A stretch of DNA of 64,000 nt from Ailanthus altissimus (Eukaryota; Streptophyta; Magnoliopsida; Sapindales; Simaroubaceae), in NCBI GenBank assembly GCA_946807835.1, contig OX327699.1:1242501-1306500 (forward strand), written 5' to 3'. The notes beneath the pieces are model-generated. The model saw nothing but the letters and a program-made list of their open reading frames with translations, was not told where the DNA came from and searched no databases. Shown here in pieces: positions 34,961 to 46,687 of the stretch; within the stretch, counting starts at the first letter, position 1, and every line of letters begins with the position of its first letter. A program made the translations under genes and the position numbers.

Positions 34961-35029
34961 GTGGTGAATATTTAAAAAGGGAAAGGGGTAAAGGATATTT
35001 AGATCCTCAATTATAGTAAAAGTAACAGT

Positions 35030-36395
35030 TGATAAGGGTTAATTAAATCTAATATTTTCATCCTCTAAACTTAGTAATTATTCATAAAAATTAAGATTAT
35101 TTAGTTTTTGATGTATTTTATTATTATTTTTGTAGGTTTGAAGTCAATGAAATAAATAAGGTCGAAACTCCAATGAAAATAAATCAAAAATATCAAATTG
35201 CTACAGTACTACTACAGTGAATTGCTATAAAAAAAATGGGCTATAGTGATTCGCTACAGTATCCAGGACCCAAAAATGAGCGTCATGGCTCCCAAAACAA
35301 TGGCGGTGAGCAATTCGTGCGAACAGTATTTTGCTACAATCACTCATGAACAGTAATCCTAACCTGACTTATATTTAATGTTTAACTATAATTTAAAGAT
35401 AAAAACCTATAAATAGAAGGCCAAAAACCTTAATTAAAAGGCTATGAGAGGAAAAAAAAAAGAGGCAAAAACTTAGAGAAAGAATTCACAACAAAAAATC
35501 AAGTATCAAACCAAAGATTGAAGAACCAAGATCAAGATTCAAGTTTCAAGTCAAGATTGAGCGAGAAGCACATCAATGAGTCACTTTGATTAGTTTTTCT
35601 ACTATTTCTTTATCATTATGTTCTTGTTCTTGTTGATCTTTATGAATTTGTTAGATACATTTGGTTTTGTGATGAGCTAAATTGTTCATTTAGGGTTTAA
35701 CTATGTGAACCTAGTATGGATTTAGATTTTGTTAATTTTTAGTTTATGGAACTTGATACATTCAATTGATTCATTCTATCTTGTGTTTAATGATTTCATT
35801 ATACCTAATCAATAATTTGAATGATTGAAGAACTATGATGAACTCGACGGAGGGATTCATGTGTTTAGCCTATGATAGTATGATGCATGATCATAGGCTA
35901 ACAATTATGAGTTTCATCTAGGATAGACATATACCTAAGTGGCATGTATAATATAATTTAGACTTGATTTTAATGAATTACATTCTGATTTGATTACCAT
36001 AGGCATATAGATGATTGTTAGAATGCATAATATAGTCACTTAACCATCGACAGAGGCTTGTGATGATATTAGTGTCTAAGCCAATCAATTGGTTTAATTG
36101 ATTAACTAAGAGGTTAATAAATTCAATGAAATACTAGGAGACGAGTCAAAACCCTAGATTATCTTTATTTGTGAATTTTACCCTTTGTTTTTATTTAGTT
36201 TAATTGATAGAGTTAGATTAGTTAATTAAATTTCAAATTGTAATTTTTTGAATAAAAGTTAAGTAAGTACAATTTTAGTACTTGATTTATAGAATTAGAT
36301 TGTATAGTCTCTATGAGATCAATACTTGGACTTAAAATCTTATATTACTTGATATGACAGCGTGCACTTACGCTTAACTAGTATAGCATCAATCA
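35030..36395 (+). mobile_element. Solo LTR related to the G/H LTR family
   Basis: 1366 bp, TGATAAGGGTT to GCATCAATCA. Flanks ACAGT (35025-35029) and ACAAT (36396-36400), 4 of 5 matching. TATA box TATAAATAG at 35408-35416. 35870-36120 is recognisably the reverse complement of LTR blocks in element H (ATGATCATAGG, GACATATACCTA, CCAATCAATTGG). Upstream of TATA are CTACAGT/GAACAGT words and a degraded GAGCGTCATGGCTCCC. Confidence 0.78.
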
Positions 36396-36503
36396 ACAAT
36401 TTACTTACCCTGTTTTTAAAATTGCCAATTTATATTCCTTGCCATTAAATTTTTCTATTAAAATTGCTAGAAAATATTACAATTACTATAATATCTTTGA
36501 TTG

Positions 36504-37148
36504 ACAGTTGACTAGCATTGATCAAACATTAATCAATGTTGACTAGCCTTGGATTGATGTTAACTGCCGATTACCAGCATTTAATCAGTTACCATGATAA
36601 AAATTATCAAAATTGACATTATCGGACTCAAAATTTTGTGATCTATGAGATAATAAATTTTTTTTCATTAAAGGAGCACCGTAGATGTGTCAAAAGTGGG
36701 GAGAATATAGTAGGAGGGGGGCGGCCACCACCGTTCACTGTTAAACGACGGGGCAGTGGCATGCCCACCCTCACCATTAAACAGATCCATGGCCGATCTA
36801 TCCAATAATTGAATGGTGCACACCACCACCCCACCTTTTAACAACAAATAATGGTGACCTCTATCCCACGGTGATTTGTCTAATGGTTAGAGTGGTGGCC
36901 TGCACTATCCCACTATTTGATGGCGAAAGATAGTGGCCGTCGTTTCTTACTATATTCTTCCTATTTTTAGCACCTCTACAGTACTTCGTTGAGAACAAAA
37001 AATTTCACCATAACGTAGATCACAAAATTTTGTGTTTGATAATGTCAATTTTGATAATTTTTACCATCGGTCGCTAGTCAACAACCAATAACCATTGGTC
37101 AACGCCAATCCAAGGTCGATCAAACGGCCGATCAATGTTGGTCAATGC
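36504..37148. mobile_element. MULE-like foldback with ~200-bp inverted ends
   Basis: The left arm has TTGACTAGCATTGATC, CCTTGGATTGATGTT, AAAATTATCAAAATTGACAT and AAAATTTTGTGATCTA. The right arm carries their complements in mirror order. Flanks TCTTTGATTG (36494-36503) and TCTTTAGATTG (37149-37159) differ by one base, fitting a 9-11 bp Mutator-type duplication. The GC-rich centre contains paired GTGGTGG-type words; the 63-codon frame there is not convincing. Confidence 0.72.
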
Positions 37149-37310
37149 TCTTTAGATTGTACCACATGTCTTTTGTAAAAGACTACATTGCCCTTTTTTA
37201 TCCATTTTAACATAAAAGGTTTATGGTGGAGGTGTAAATCAATAATTTTAAAAATAAAGTTAGTAAAGTGTCACTTTCACTATAATTAAGGGTCTAATTA
37301 TCCTTTTCCT

Positions 37311-37602
37311 AAAGAGAAAATTGTGATCTTGTCATAAGGTTCACCTCTCACCAATGAATCCATCTTTCTGATTCTCAAAGAATGAGGGGCAAAGAGATTG
37401 ATCGAGAAAGATCTCTTGTTCTTATTATAAAATCGTATGATTGGATCTACAGGTGTTTTTTAAAAAGAAAAATCTTCTCCTTTGAATTGCCTTCGGTTGG
37501 CCGGTACCAACAAAATCGAGCACGAACTTCTATTTTTTATTGAATTAACCGACAAACTTCAATATAAATTTCTACAACTAGCTTATTCATGTCAATATTT
37601 AA
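37311..37602. other. Unassigned spacer
   Basis: No feature recognised. A short plus frame (37482-37712) runs into the next LTR and is not credible. Confidence 0.5.
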
Positions 37603-40073
37603 TATTGAGATTTGTGCTTACGTGTCATCCCTTTATGTATAAATATACAATTATAGTATTTATACAATTATCATTTCTAATAAAATCGTTAATATTATTT
37701 ATTATTAAATGATAAGATGCTTGTAATGTTTCAAATATTGTATGATCTGAAGAAGTTCAGATCCGGTCTAAAGGAGTTTAGATCAGTGCTAAGAGTTAGC
37801 AACGCTAATAGTTATAAGCACTAAGAGTTAATGGTACTAAGAGTTAGTAAGTTTATAAGAGTTAGCAAAATCTAAGGAGTTAGAGCCTTATCTGAAATGG
37901 AATAATGATCTAAGAATATATTAGTAATGACATAGCGGCAAAGAGTTGCAGATAGTGTTAGAAAATGTCATTATGTAAGTATGTTCTCAAACACAATGTT
38001 CCTGATCTAATTTCATCGATGCGAGTCTATCGATGGTACCCATTAATATAGATTAGTGTATGTCTATATCTGGATGGTCCAGATGGTTAGTCTTAGCAGA
38101 CCATGAGCTTAGTAGGAAGCTCGTACAGAGATGCAGGTATTCAGTAAGGACTGGATATTGAACAGACTCACGAGGACATCCAATAGACATCTTATAAAGC
38201 CGTCAATGGAAGGTCTTCCGAATTGAGTAGTATTTGTAGTCCTTTGACCTGAGCACCACGGTGGGCTTGTGAGTGATCCACTATGCTTTGGTCCCACACA
38301 TGTCAGAAAATTTTTATGGTCTGACCGTTAGGTGTCGCTGGGTATGGTCCGATGCTCATGGAGTCCGGTGTGCGTAGATATGGGATTCATCAGCTCATAT
38401 GAGTGGATTGTATATCATAATGCTCCGAGATTGTATTTCAAAAAGTCTTGTGGCCGCAAGCATAAACCTCAAAAAATATATTCCGAAGGAATAAACAATA
38501 TCACAAAAGTGTTTGTGGATATTGTTTAATGAGATATAAATCTGGAGATAAATTCATGGTTGAGTAAATAGAGATTTGACGGTGATGATCTATATCTCTG
38601 CTCTTCAAGGATATAAATGATGGAAGGATTATACGAATATGCAATAACCTAAACTTGCATGGTCTAACACGTTGATTTGTAATATCTGTAACGTGTGTGA
38701 GGGGCATTGTTCACGGACATATAGAGGAGCGCCATATGAAAAATCAGGTGTGGACCTAGAGAGTCTCACAATATGAAGTGTACTCGTTGTGCACTGGGGT
38801 AGTGGATTGGATTAAATTAATTCGATCTAATAAATTTTAACAAAAGAGAACGATTATTTCAGAATCCCTCGAGATATGCATTTGTCAAGGCTTAATTGTT
38901 AAGTACATCTTTTAATTAATTAATAAAAATTGTTGACCAATAGGATGGTAACAAATAGCAAAATCTAAGCACTTCATTTTGTTTCATGATATATTAATAA
39001 AATAATACAAAAATAATTTTTGATTTATTTTATAATATTATTATATTCACTAAAGATTATTATATAATTTATTGTATTAATTTTGTTTAAATAAATTAAA
39101 TATGTTACCATTATGAATGATGGAGGCCTTTTTGTATTAATATAATATTGTAGGCCATTAAATAAATTTTTATTTATTTGTTTCACATAATGGCCAACCA
39201 TTTTTTTTACTAATGGATGGATCACTTCTTGTTGTAATGATAGTGTTTCATGCATTAAGATAATAATAATAGTTATTGATTATTTTATTGTAACAAGAAT
39301 TGAAACAAAAATGAAGGCATGTTCATTCTAGCAAAGGTGACATCCAGCCATGTTTTTCAAGAAGTGGGTGGAGCACTTGAAGTGTAATCAAGTGTTTCAA
39401 CCACTATAGTAATAATGGGTAGTCATTATTATTATTGAGTGGAGCACTTCTTAATTGTTTTTGATTAATTTATGATAACAAAATTGAAAGAAAACAATTG
39501 AAGAGAATTCATTCTAGGAGGATAAAGGATTCGGCCAAGTGCAAGGGAGAGAGAGAAGGAGAAAAATTACTTTGTCTTATTTTTTCTTTCAAAGAGAAAA
39601 ATAATGGTTGTTGTGTTAGTAAAATGTTACTAACAAGAACAAAAGAAAACTTTATCTTCTTCTCCTTTCATGGATGGCTAATCCATGTTCATATTTATGA
39701 AACAAGAATATGTATTCAAAGAGTTTGAATATAAGTTGTTGAAAATTCTAAAGCTACCATTCTAGCTCTATAATCTCACCAAACCGTTACGGACTAGAAT
39801 TGTTCAACATACACTTCAAGACAAGCTCTTCACATGGATTGTTGAAGGACTTGAAGAATTTGTAAAGCTACCTTCATTATGTGAGTATTTTATATTTTCT
39901 TATAATATAATTGTTCATCATATTTATAATTGTATAATTATTATACTTACATATATATGTGATATATATGTTGAATTAGTTAAAATGGGTGTATATGTAA
40001 CATGCTTTCGTTGCATATAATTAATTTTTAAAATTACTTATACACTCGTATATCACACACTCAATAACCAACA
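37603..40073 (+). mobile_element. Solo LTR of family 'D', copy 1 (2.47 kb)
   Basis: Starts TATTGAG (expected TGTTGG), ends ATAACCAACA. Perfect TTTAA duplication (37598-37602, 40074-40078). Aligns with copies at 46688-48863 and 61739-63801. Shared blocks include AGTTCAGATC..., TAATGACATAG, CATGTCAGAAA, GGTATGGTC and CTTGTGGCC...; near the end comes GCTTTCGTTGCATA, like the CTTCCGCTGCAT word ending many LTRs. Short frames on both strands are not conserved among copies. Confidence 0.8.
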
Positions 40074-40185
40074 TTTAAAATTATCAAAATTTTATTCATC
40101 AAACGACTTTAAGATATGAATAACACGTGTAGCACGGTTGCTAAGAATTGTTTCTAAAATTCATAAATAACTCTTATTGTGTTAC

Positions 40186-41960
40186 GAATAATACTACACT
40201 TTTTAAATAATATTTAAAATTTTCATTTCAAATAATGTATCAGACAGCCATTAAACAATTAAAAATGATCAATTATATTACCACTTCTTTTAATTGTTTT
40301 GAAATTTTCCTGTTTCAACTACCACTTTTTTATTTTTAAAGAAGTTATATTTGACCTTCTTTGTTTCAGCATTATTTGATAGAATTTTGCTTTTCATATT
40401 ACCAGAAAACTAATAATGTTAATGTGTCAAACAATCTGATAAAATGTTATAATAAATAATTTAAATTTTATATTTTTTCACCATTAAATAATTATTTAAC
40501 AAATTAATTTAAGATTAAAAAAATTAAAATAATATTTTAAAAAATGTAGCATTACCCTTTTATCATATTAATATAGCCATTTGCTCTTTTATTAGAAGAA
40601 TTTTTAAATAATTTGAAATCACATGAAATAAGTGGGTAATTGAAACAACAATTAAAGAGTAAATGATCAGTTCCCTTCTTTTATTTTTCTCTGAAATCTC
40701 TGCTTAGTAGAAAAATTAGACACTACAAACTATTTACAAATGCAACAACAATCATTTTATGTGTTAGATGATTTGCAACAAAGGCGGCCGGCTCAGCGGA
40801 ACTTGATCCCGTGGTAGGCCGAGACTAAGAGAGTGGCTTCAATCCCACGGCTGGACCATTCATTTCATACAACGCAAACCAGTCATTTCACCATTGAAAA
40901 AGAACCAGAGAACCACCCATTTTCTTTGTCATTTCATGTTAAGTTCACAACACTTCTAGATGATGGGAAATTTAATCTAATTAATCAACCAATAACAAAT
41001 GTGATAGAAATCATAATGTGGGTTACACTTTTCTTTTTGTCATCTTTAATTAGTCAAAATTTTCAACTATTTCTTCATTAATTGCTTTAAACGCTAAAAA
41101 CTTATATACATATATATATATTTTTTATTTAGAGAAAGAAAGTATTTTACGACCTTGAGAGATGTGATCTTCACTAGGTTAAGATCATATTAAACCATAA
41201 AATTCTTTTTTCTTAAAACATAGGTACTAACGTTATTTAAAAAATAAATGATACATTTTTTAAATAATATTTTAAAATTTTTATTTTAAATGATGGGTTA
41301 AAAAGTTATTGAATGGTAAAATATTATATATGTAATTTTTAAAATTATATTATTTAATAATTTAATAATTATTTAACACATCTATTGAAGATAAAAATTT
41401 TAAAATACCAATTAAAAATGTAGCATTACTCTTTAAACAAAACAATAATATATGATATCCACTTAAAGTTCAGAATGATAATTTCTGATAATAAATAATT
41501 AGAAAAAAAATTAACATAACCATACAAATATTGTATTAAAAAATTATTATTAAATGATATGAGCACCCCAAAAAAAGGTTCTTTGAACTCGCACAAAAAT
41601 AGCTTTATTCCTTTTGTAAGTCATCCTTCACTTCGAGCATCGACCCTTAACTGAACTAGAGTTTTCCCAAAGATATTTCTTTTAACACTAAAAAATTGTC
41701 ACAATCGAACAAATAAAGTTTTAAAAATAATACTACTTAGACTTACTTTATAATATCTCTAATATGATATGACAGTCACTAATGGGGGTTGATGCTAGAT
41801 ATAAAAAGTAAGTGTAGTAATACTGAAGTTTTAAATATATATATATAATATTATCATAAAAAATAAAACAAAACTAAGAAGATTAAAGTTCTTCGTGTCA
41901 AGATTTGGATAACAAATGTTCCTCACAACTATTTAGGGGTTGTTTATTATCCGATATCGA
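40186..41960. repeat. Segmental duplicate, copy C
   Basis: 40270-40420 matches 26290-26415 and 33060-33190; 40560-41960 matches 27150-28520. Copy C lacks the LINE and the GC island, and shows a MITE arm at its left edge (AATACTACACTTTTTAAATAA at 40190). The 82-codon frame at 40833 covers the conserved GC block but is not open in copy A. Confidence 0.72.
41238..41433. mobile_element. MITE, orthologous copy of 27828-28011
   Basis: Same inverted ends (AAATGATACATTTTTTAAAT and ATGTAGCATTACTCTT) and same flanks as the copy in segment A. Confidence 0.68.
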
Positions 41961-42114
41961 AAATTTTGATAGTTTATTCTTTATGTCGATTGCTAAAGTT
42001 ATGGTTATCTTCAAAAGTGTACTTGTTCGTTTTTTATATCTTGATTCGGTGGTAATTGAGTGAAAGAGTTGTCAATAATATTCTATCCAAGAATTTGGTT
42101 CGTTTCAAAATTAA

Positions 42115-42358
42115 TTTTATTATTAATGATATTTATTGTTGTTTTGATTCTTTTATCTTATTTAAAGTGTCTTTTATTTTTATTATATTTATTATTATTT
42201 TGATTCTTTTATCTTATTTAAAGTATCTTTTATTCTTAACTTAATTAAGCGATGAATTATTATATTTATATTTTATTTAAAAATAAAAGACACTTGAAAT
42301 AAGATAAAAGAATCAAAACAACAATAAATATAATAATTCATCGCTTAATTAAGTTTAC
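42115..42358. repeat. Tandem duplication plus inverted copy (hairpin-forming)
   Basis: A ~54-bp unit with TTTTGATTCTTTTATCTTAT occurs twice directly (about 42128 and 42182) and once inverted (about 42285-42330). CTTAATTAAGCGATGAATT at 42239 is mirrored at 42340-42358. Confidence 0.78.
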
Positions 42359-42529
42359 CCTTTGTTAGAAGAATATTAGAATCTCTTGTTGTAGAAAACA
42401 TTCATGATTGTGTTTTGAACTAATTTGAAATGAAGTTTCCTTTGTAATTATAAAAAAAAAGAAAAAAAAAGATTTGGATAACACAAACCACTACATTCAA
42501 GGGAAGGCTTATTATCTAAAAAGAATAAG

Positions 42530-42990
42530 AATAGGAAAAAAAAAAAAAAGACGTACTCATTCTTCTTTGCTAGATAAGACTGGTGGGCGTGGGCCGTGAT
42601 AGCCGAAAGGGCAAAACAAAGTCAACAAAAGTTGGTCGTCCGTTTTTCACGTGACCAACCAATCATTTACCGCCACGGTAACAAACGAAGCCATGCACAA
42701 GCTGAGCGCCACGTCGTCAAACTCTAAGGAAGGCGCGTGGTCGGTTAATTTTATTGACGTAACGAAGACCGCTCGTTTGTCTTTTTCCGCCGCTCACTAA
42801 AAACTATTCGTCCATCGTCAGGAAGTAATTTCCATCCTTACTCGCAGTGTGCAAATAATGTTGAACACGCGCATCCAGAGGCTGGCTGTGGTAAAGAGGA
42901 ATCAATAATTGGATTTGGGATGGTCCAAGGGGAATGAATAATTGTTGACAAAAGCAAAGCAGTTTTGGAAATACAGAGGAAATGGACAAA
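42530..42990. other. Low-copy GC-richer island with ACGT-core motifs
   Basis: No repeat partner in the window. Holds a G-box CACGTG at 42648-42653, a CCAAT box at 42658-42662, GCCACGTCGTC at 42707-42717 and TGACGTAA at 42755-42762. No long reading frame (a 63-codon minus frame at 42804-42995 has no recognisable family). Could be an orphan promoter or 5' leader of a lost gene; this is inference. Confidence 0.4.
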
Positions 42991-45325
42991 GGCAATGAAT
43001 TATTATTTATATGAATATAAATTTATAATCTTTGACATTTTTGTGTGAACAAAATTTAAATCTCTAGATATTTTCATTTCATTTCATTTATTTAAAAAAA
43101 ATTACCAATTGAATTAATTAGTACCTACAAATTTATTAAAATTGAATTTACTAATTAATATTTTAAATATAGAATTATTTTTTTATATGATTGAGTATCC
43201 TATTTTTATATTAATAATTTTTTTTTTAAATTTGCGTTTTGATTCATTCATGGGTGTGGACCTCTTTAGGGGGTCATGGCCCTCTCCAGCCCCAACTTTT
43301 TTTTTTTAATTTAACAATGAATTTTTATCTTTTAAAATAAATAATTTTGTAATTTATTCTCTTATCCTAAAATTTCAAGTTTAACATTAAAATTTTAATA
43401 TAATTAAATTTTAATTTAATATTTAGGCTAATTTTTATTTTATTTTAAATTTTAATTCCGCCCTTAAATTCAGTCATATCAAATTTGAGGAAAAGTTTTG
43501 ATTGACAATTCATATAATTGAAAAAAAAAAATTAAATTACATGACATCATTAAAATTTTTATGTACAATGATAATCATAGAGTTTTATCATTTATTTGAT
43601 GCTGAAATGTTTAATCTACTTTTGTATTAACCACTAAAAATACTTGAGATTGAGAAATTATGGTATTTAAGATATGTTGAATTAATCTCAAAATTATTAA
43701 AATTATTTAAAATATGTTCAGTTTCTCTATTACATATATATATATATATATATAAGGTAATGTTGCTCAGTATATAAAAATATATTTTATTAAACTCTTG
43801 TGAGTAAATTTTAATTAATTACAAAAATTTAAATAAATAAAAAAAGATAAAACATATATTTCACAAAGAGTACCAAAATTCTCTGATATATATATATATA
43901 TATCGGGTACCACCACGTTTCCCAAGGTTAGTTTATGTGGAAAAGTTAATGAAATCTCTGAACCCTTTCAGTTTTAATTGCAGTAGTCTTTGGAGTGCGC
44001 GAGTTCACCCCCCACTGGATAATGTGGAGGGAAATTTTTTTAAAATAGTTTATATTATTCTATTAATATATAAGAAAAACGACATATTTTCATTGTAAAT
44101 CGACGTACATATTTTCATTAAAAAAAATGGTAAATATTTGGTAAACATTCCTTTTTTATAATTAATAATTTATATTATTTTATTTCTTTATACTTATATC
44201 TTACTTATAGAAAGCTTTTCAAAAATAGTTGTAGTGTTTGTAAATCAAGTTGCATGTTCTTCCTCAACCAAAAAAGGATGATTATATTTATATTAAACAT
44301 TAACAATATTAAAATTATGTATCTAAAGTTTTTATTTTACGTGATGTAAAACTCCTTTTTCTTTATAAAAAAAAGAAGAAGGTGGAATAATCTGTTAAAT
44401 AATAAAAATTTTGAAAAATTACACTTTAAATGACATGACATTTATTATTAAATAATTTTATATATAATAGAATAAATTTTCTTAAAAATTGTGAGTTCAC
44501 TTAATTAATGTAATATTATATACATATTTATTTTATGTTTTAATTAGAAATAGTCAAAATAGGATGGTATTTATTATTTTAGCAAAATTCCAATTATGTG
44601 TGAAAAAAAAGAATATGTGAACAATAATACTCACATATTCTCCATTTTCTATCTTTTTTAAATCTTTTCATTTTAAAAACCAAATTTTGAGAATTTGTAT
44701 TTTTGAGTGCCTTGTCGGTTTTGGGATTGGAATTTTTTATCATTTGAGTTTTATGAGTAAAAATTATAATTGGAGACCTGAATATGTTTTAGAGAAAAAA
44801 TAGTTTTTAGAATGAAAAAAATTGGAAAAGGATAAAATAAATAAATAAGAGAAGTTGGGAGTATTTTTGTTCATACAATTTTTTTTTGGGTTATAAAAAT
44901 AATAAACTTGAGATTGAGCTAAAATAACGAAAGATCCCCTAATATTGCTATATCTTATTAAAATATATTCATTTTAGACATTTTTTAGGATAACTATTAG
45001 AATATATAATATTGTTAATATATAGTTTGTATCATAGTTAAAGTGGGTAAACTTCAATTCACTCTTTCATTTATCAATGTATGTCATTTTACACCCAAAT
45101 TTTATGACATAATCAATGCACACCCATTTCGTTATACATGATTTTGAAATTAATGGGATTAAAGGTAAAATTGTGTTTATACCAAGTAAAATTAGTAAAA
45201 AGAAATTAAAATATGTAATATTAATATAAAAATACAAAAAAAAAATCTTTCCCATTTTTTTTATTCATCTCTTCTTTTTTTTTTTTATTGATACAAAGTG
45301 ACTACTTACTAGGTAGTTTTTTTGT
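42991..45325. other. AT-rich intergenic DNA
   Basis: Simple (AT)n tracts at 43734-43754 and 43886-43903. The sequence GGGGTCATGGCCCTCTCC near 43270 is a word common in plant DNA-transposon debris. MITE-like AT-rich fragments occur around 44390-44520. No gene seen. Confidence 0.55.
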
Positions 45326-45925
45326 CACATCTCACGTTGAATAGAAATTAGGTGAATCTTAAATATATATAGATGAGTCTGCAGTATTACTTAAAATGTT
45401 AGTATTTTAGTCAATGACAAGCTCTTAACTTGCGAAAAATAATATTAGAACAAACCTGAATTCTCATTTGTATGTGAGCTTCTAAAATCACTTCAAGAAA
45501 AATTACAACGTGAGTAATGAGTCCCATAAGAATCTTAAGGATAGGTAATATAAGCCAAATAAGTCAAAAAAATCTTATGTCTTTAGCCTCGATAGACATT
45601 GCCATGTGAGTAGTAAAGTCCCTTAAGAGTAGTATGGATGGGTAATATAGATTAAGTGAGCTCAAAAATCATATATATTGAACTTCAATAGAGATTGTCA
45701 CGTGGGCAGTGGTCTCTTATGAGTAGCTAAAATAGGCAATACAAACTAGGTTGGCCCTTAAGTTTCGGCCAGATCATAATGAGGGTGTTACATAATTAAA
45801 TGGGAGAGAATGTCACATCCCATATTGGATAAAATTTTAGTGGATCTTGGATATATGTAAGCGGATATGCAGTATTACTTAATAGACTAATTTTTTAAAT
45901 CAATGGCAAGTGTCCAACTAGTGAC
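45326..45925. mobile_element. TRIM-like element: short direct terminal repeats around ~97-bp tandem repeats
   Basis: Two ~110-bp direct repeats (about 45326-45430 and 45809-45925) share TGTCACATC, ATAT(G)TA...GCAGTATTACTTAA and TCAATG(A/G)CAAG. Between them are three ~97-bp units starting at about 45508, 45605 and 45702, each with (A/C)GTGAGTA...AAGAGT...GGTAATAT...GATAGACATTG-type blocks. No coding sequence. Target duplication not found. Confidence 0.55.
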
Positions 45926-46384
45926 ATTTTACAATGTCATGCATAGAAGTACAAGTGGGCATGCTATCTTGCTTGGCTTGCCCGCAACCCTAACGTGTAC
46001 ATAATGGCTATGCTTGGGTCTTGCTATGGCAGTAGAGACTGCAATCTATTTCTCTCTATTTATTTTTCTTATGATTTTTTTGTTATTTATTTTTTAGTTT
46101 GATTTGCAAGATTGGGAATTTGACATTCTACGACTTAAAGTTTGATGTATGAAATTTTTTATTTGATTTGAAATTATGAGTTTCATTGTTTATTTATTGG
46201 ATTTATTGGAGGAAAAGGAAAAGAAGATTTTTTGAAGAAATGTTTTGATATTTGTATATTCAAGATACTCTTTTTACTTTTTGAAAGTGTAAATGTAATA
46301 TTATTGATAAAATTTGTAATATTACAAAGTAAGTCTTTTAATATAAAATAAAAAATATATCAAGATGCTACATAAGGATAAATA

Positions 46385-46687
46385 AATTTGTTATAGCTCA
46401 TTCTGACCTACTACTCTCCTATAGAGAGAAATATACCAACCCTATAATTGGGACTATCCCTAAGAGGGATTATTATTATTACTCCTGAAATGAGAGATCT
46501 ACCCTCTCATAGGAGGGAACATCCACCCTCTTGTAGGAAGGACAACTTACCCTTATGAGGGAATACTTTACCTTGCAGGAAGGACAACTTACCATTATGT
46601 GGGAATACTTTACCTTTACATAAGACGAACAAAAATATCCTCTCACATGAGGGACATAAAAAACTTCCTCACATAAAAGGTTAATAT
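46385..46687. repeat. Imperfect ~42-bp tandem repeats
   Basis: AGGAAGGACAACTTACC followed by TTATG(A/T)GGGAATACTTTACC occurs at about 46536 and 46578. Looser GAGGGA/AGGAGGGA-CATCC versions lie on either side. The 79-codon minus frame through it is repetitive and unlikely to be a gene. Confidence 0.65.

Larger units (their letters stand above)
34978..37310. mobile_element. Foldback element carrying two nested insertions
   Basis: The left arm (34978-35029, resuming 36396-36430) reads GGGAAAGGGGTAAAGGATA...CAATTATAGTAAAAGTAAC. The right arm (about 37225-37310) is its inverted copy, reading ACTTTCACTATAATTAAGGG...TTATCCTTTTCC. A solo LTR lies at 35030-36395 and another foldback at 36504-37148. 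The core left between them is AT-rich. Likely a MITE; the superfamily is unclear because no target duplication was identified. Confidence 0.6.

Noticed and set aside
38109..38297. Minus-strand 62-codon frame, with a similar one at 62232-62420
   Set aside because: Both lie in family D LTRs; the similarity is due to the repeat and the D2 copy is not open.
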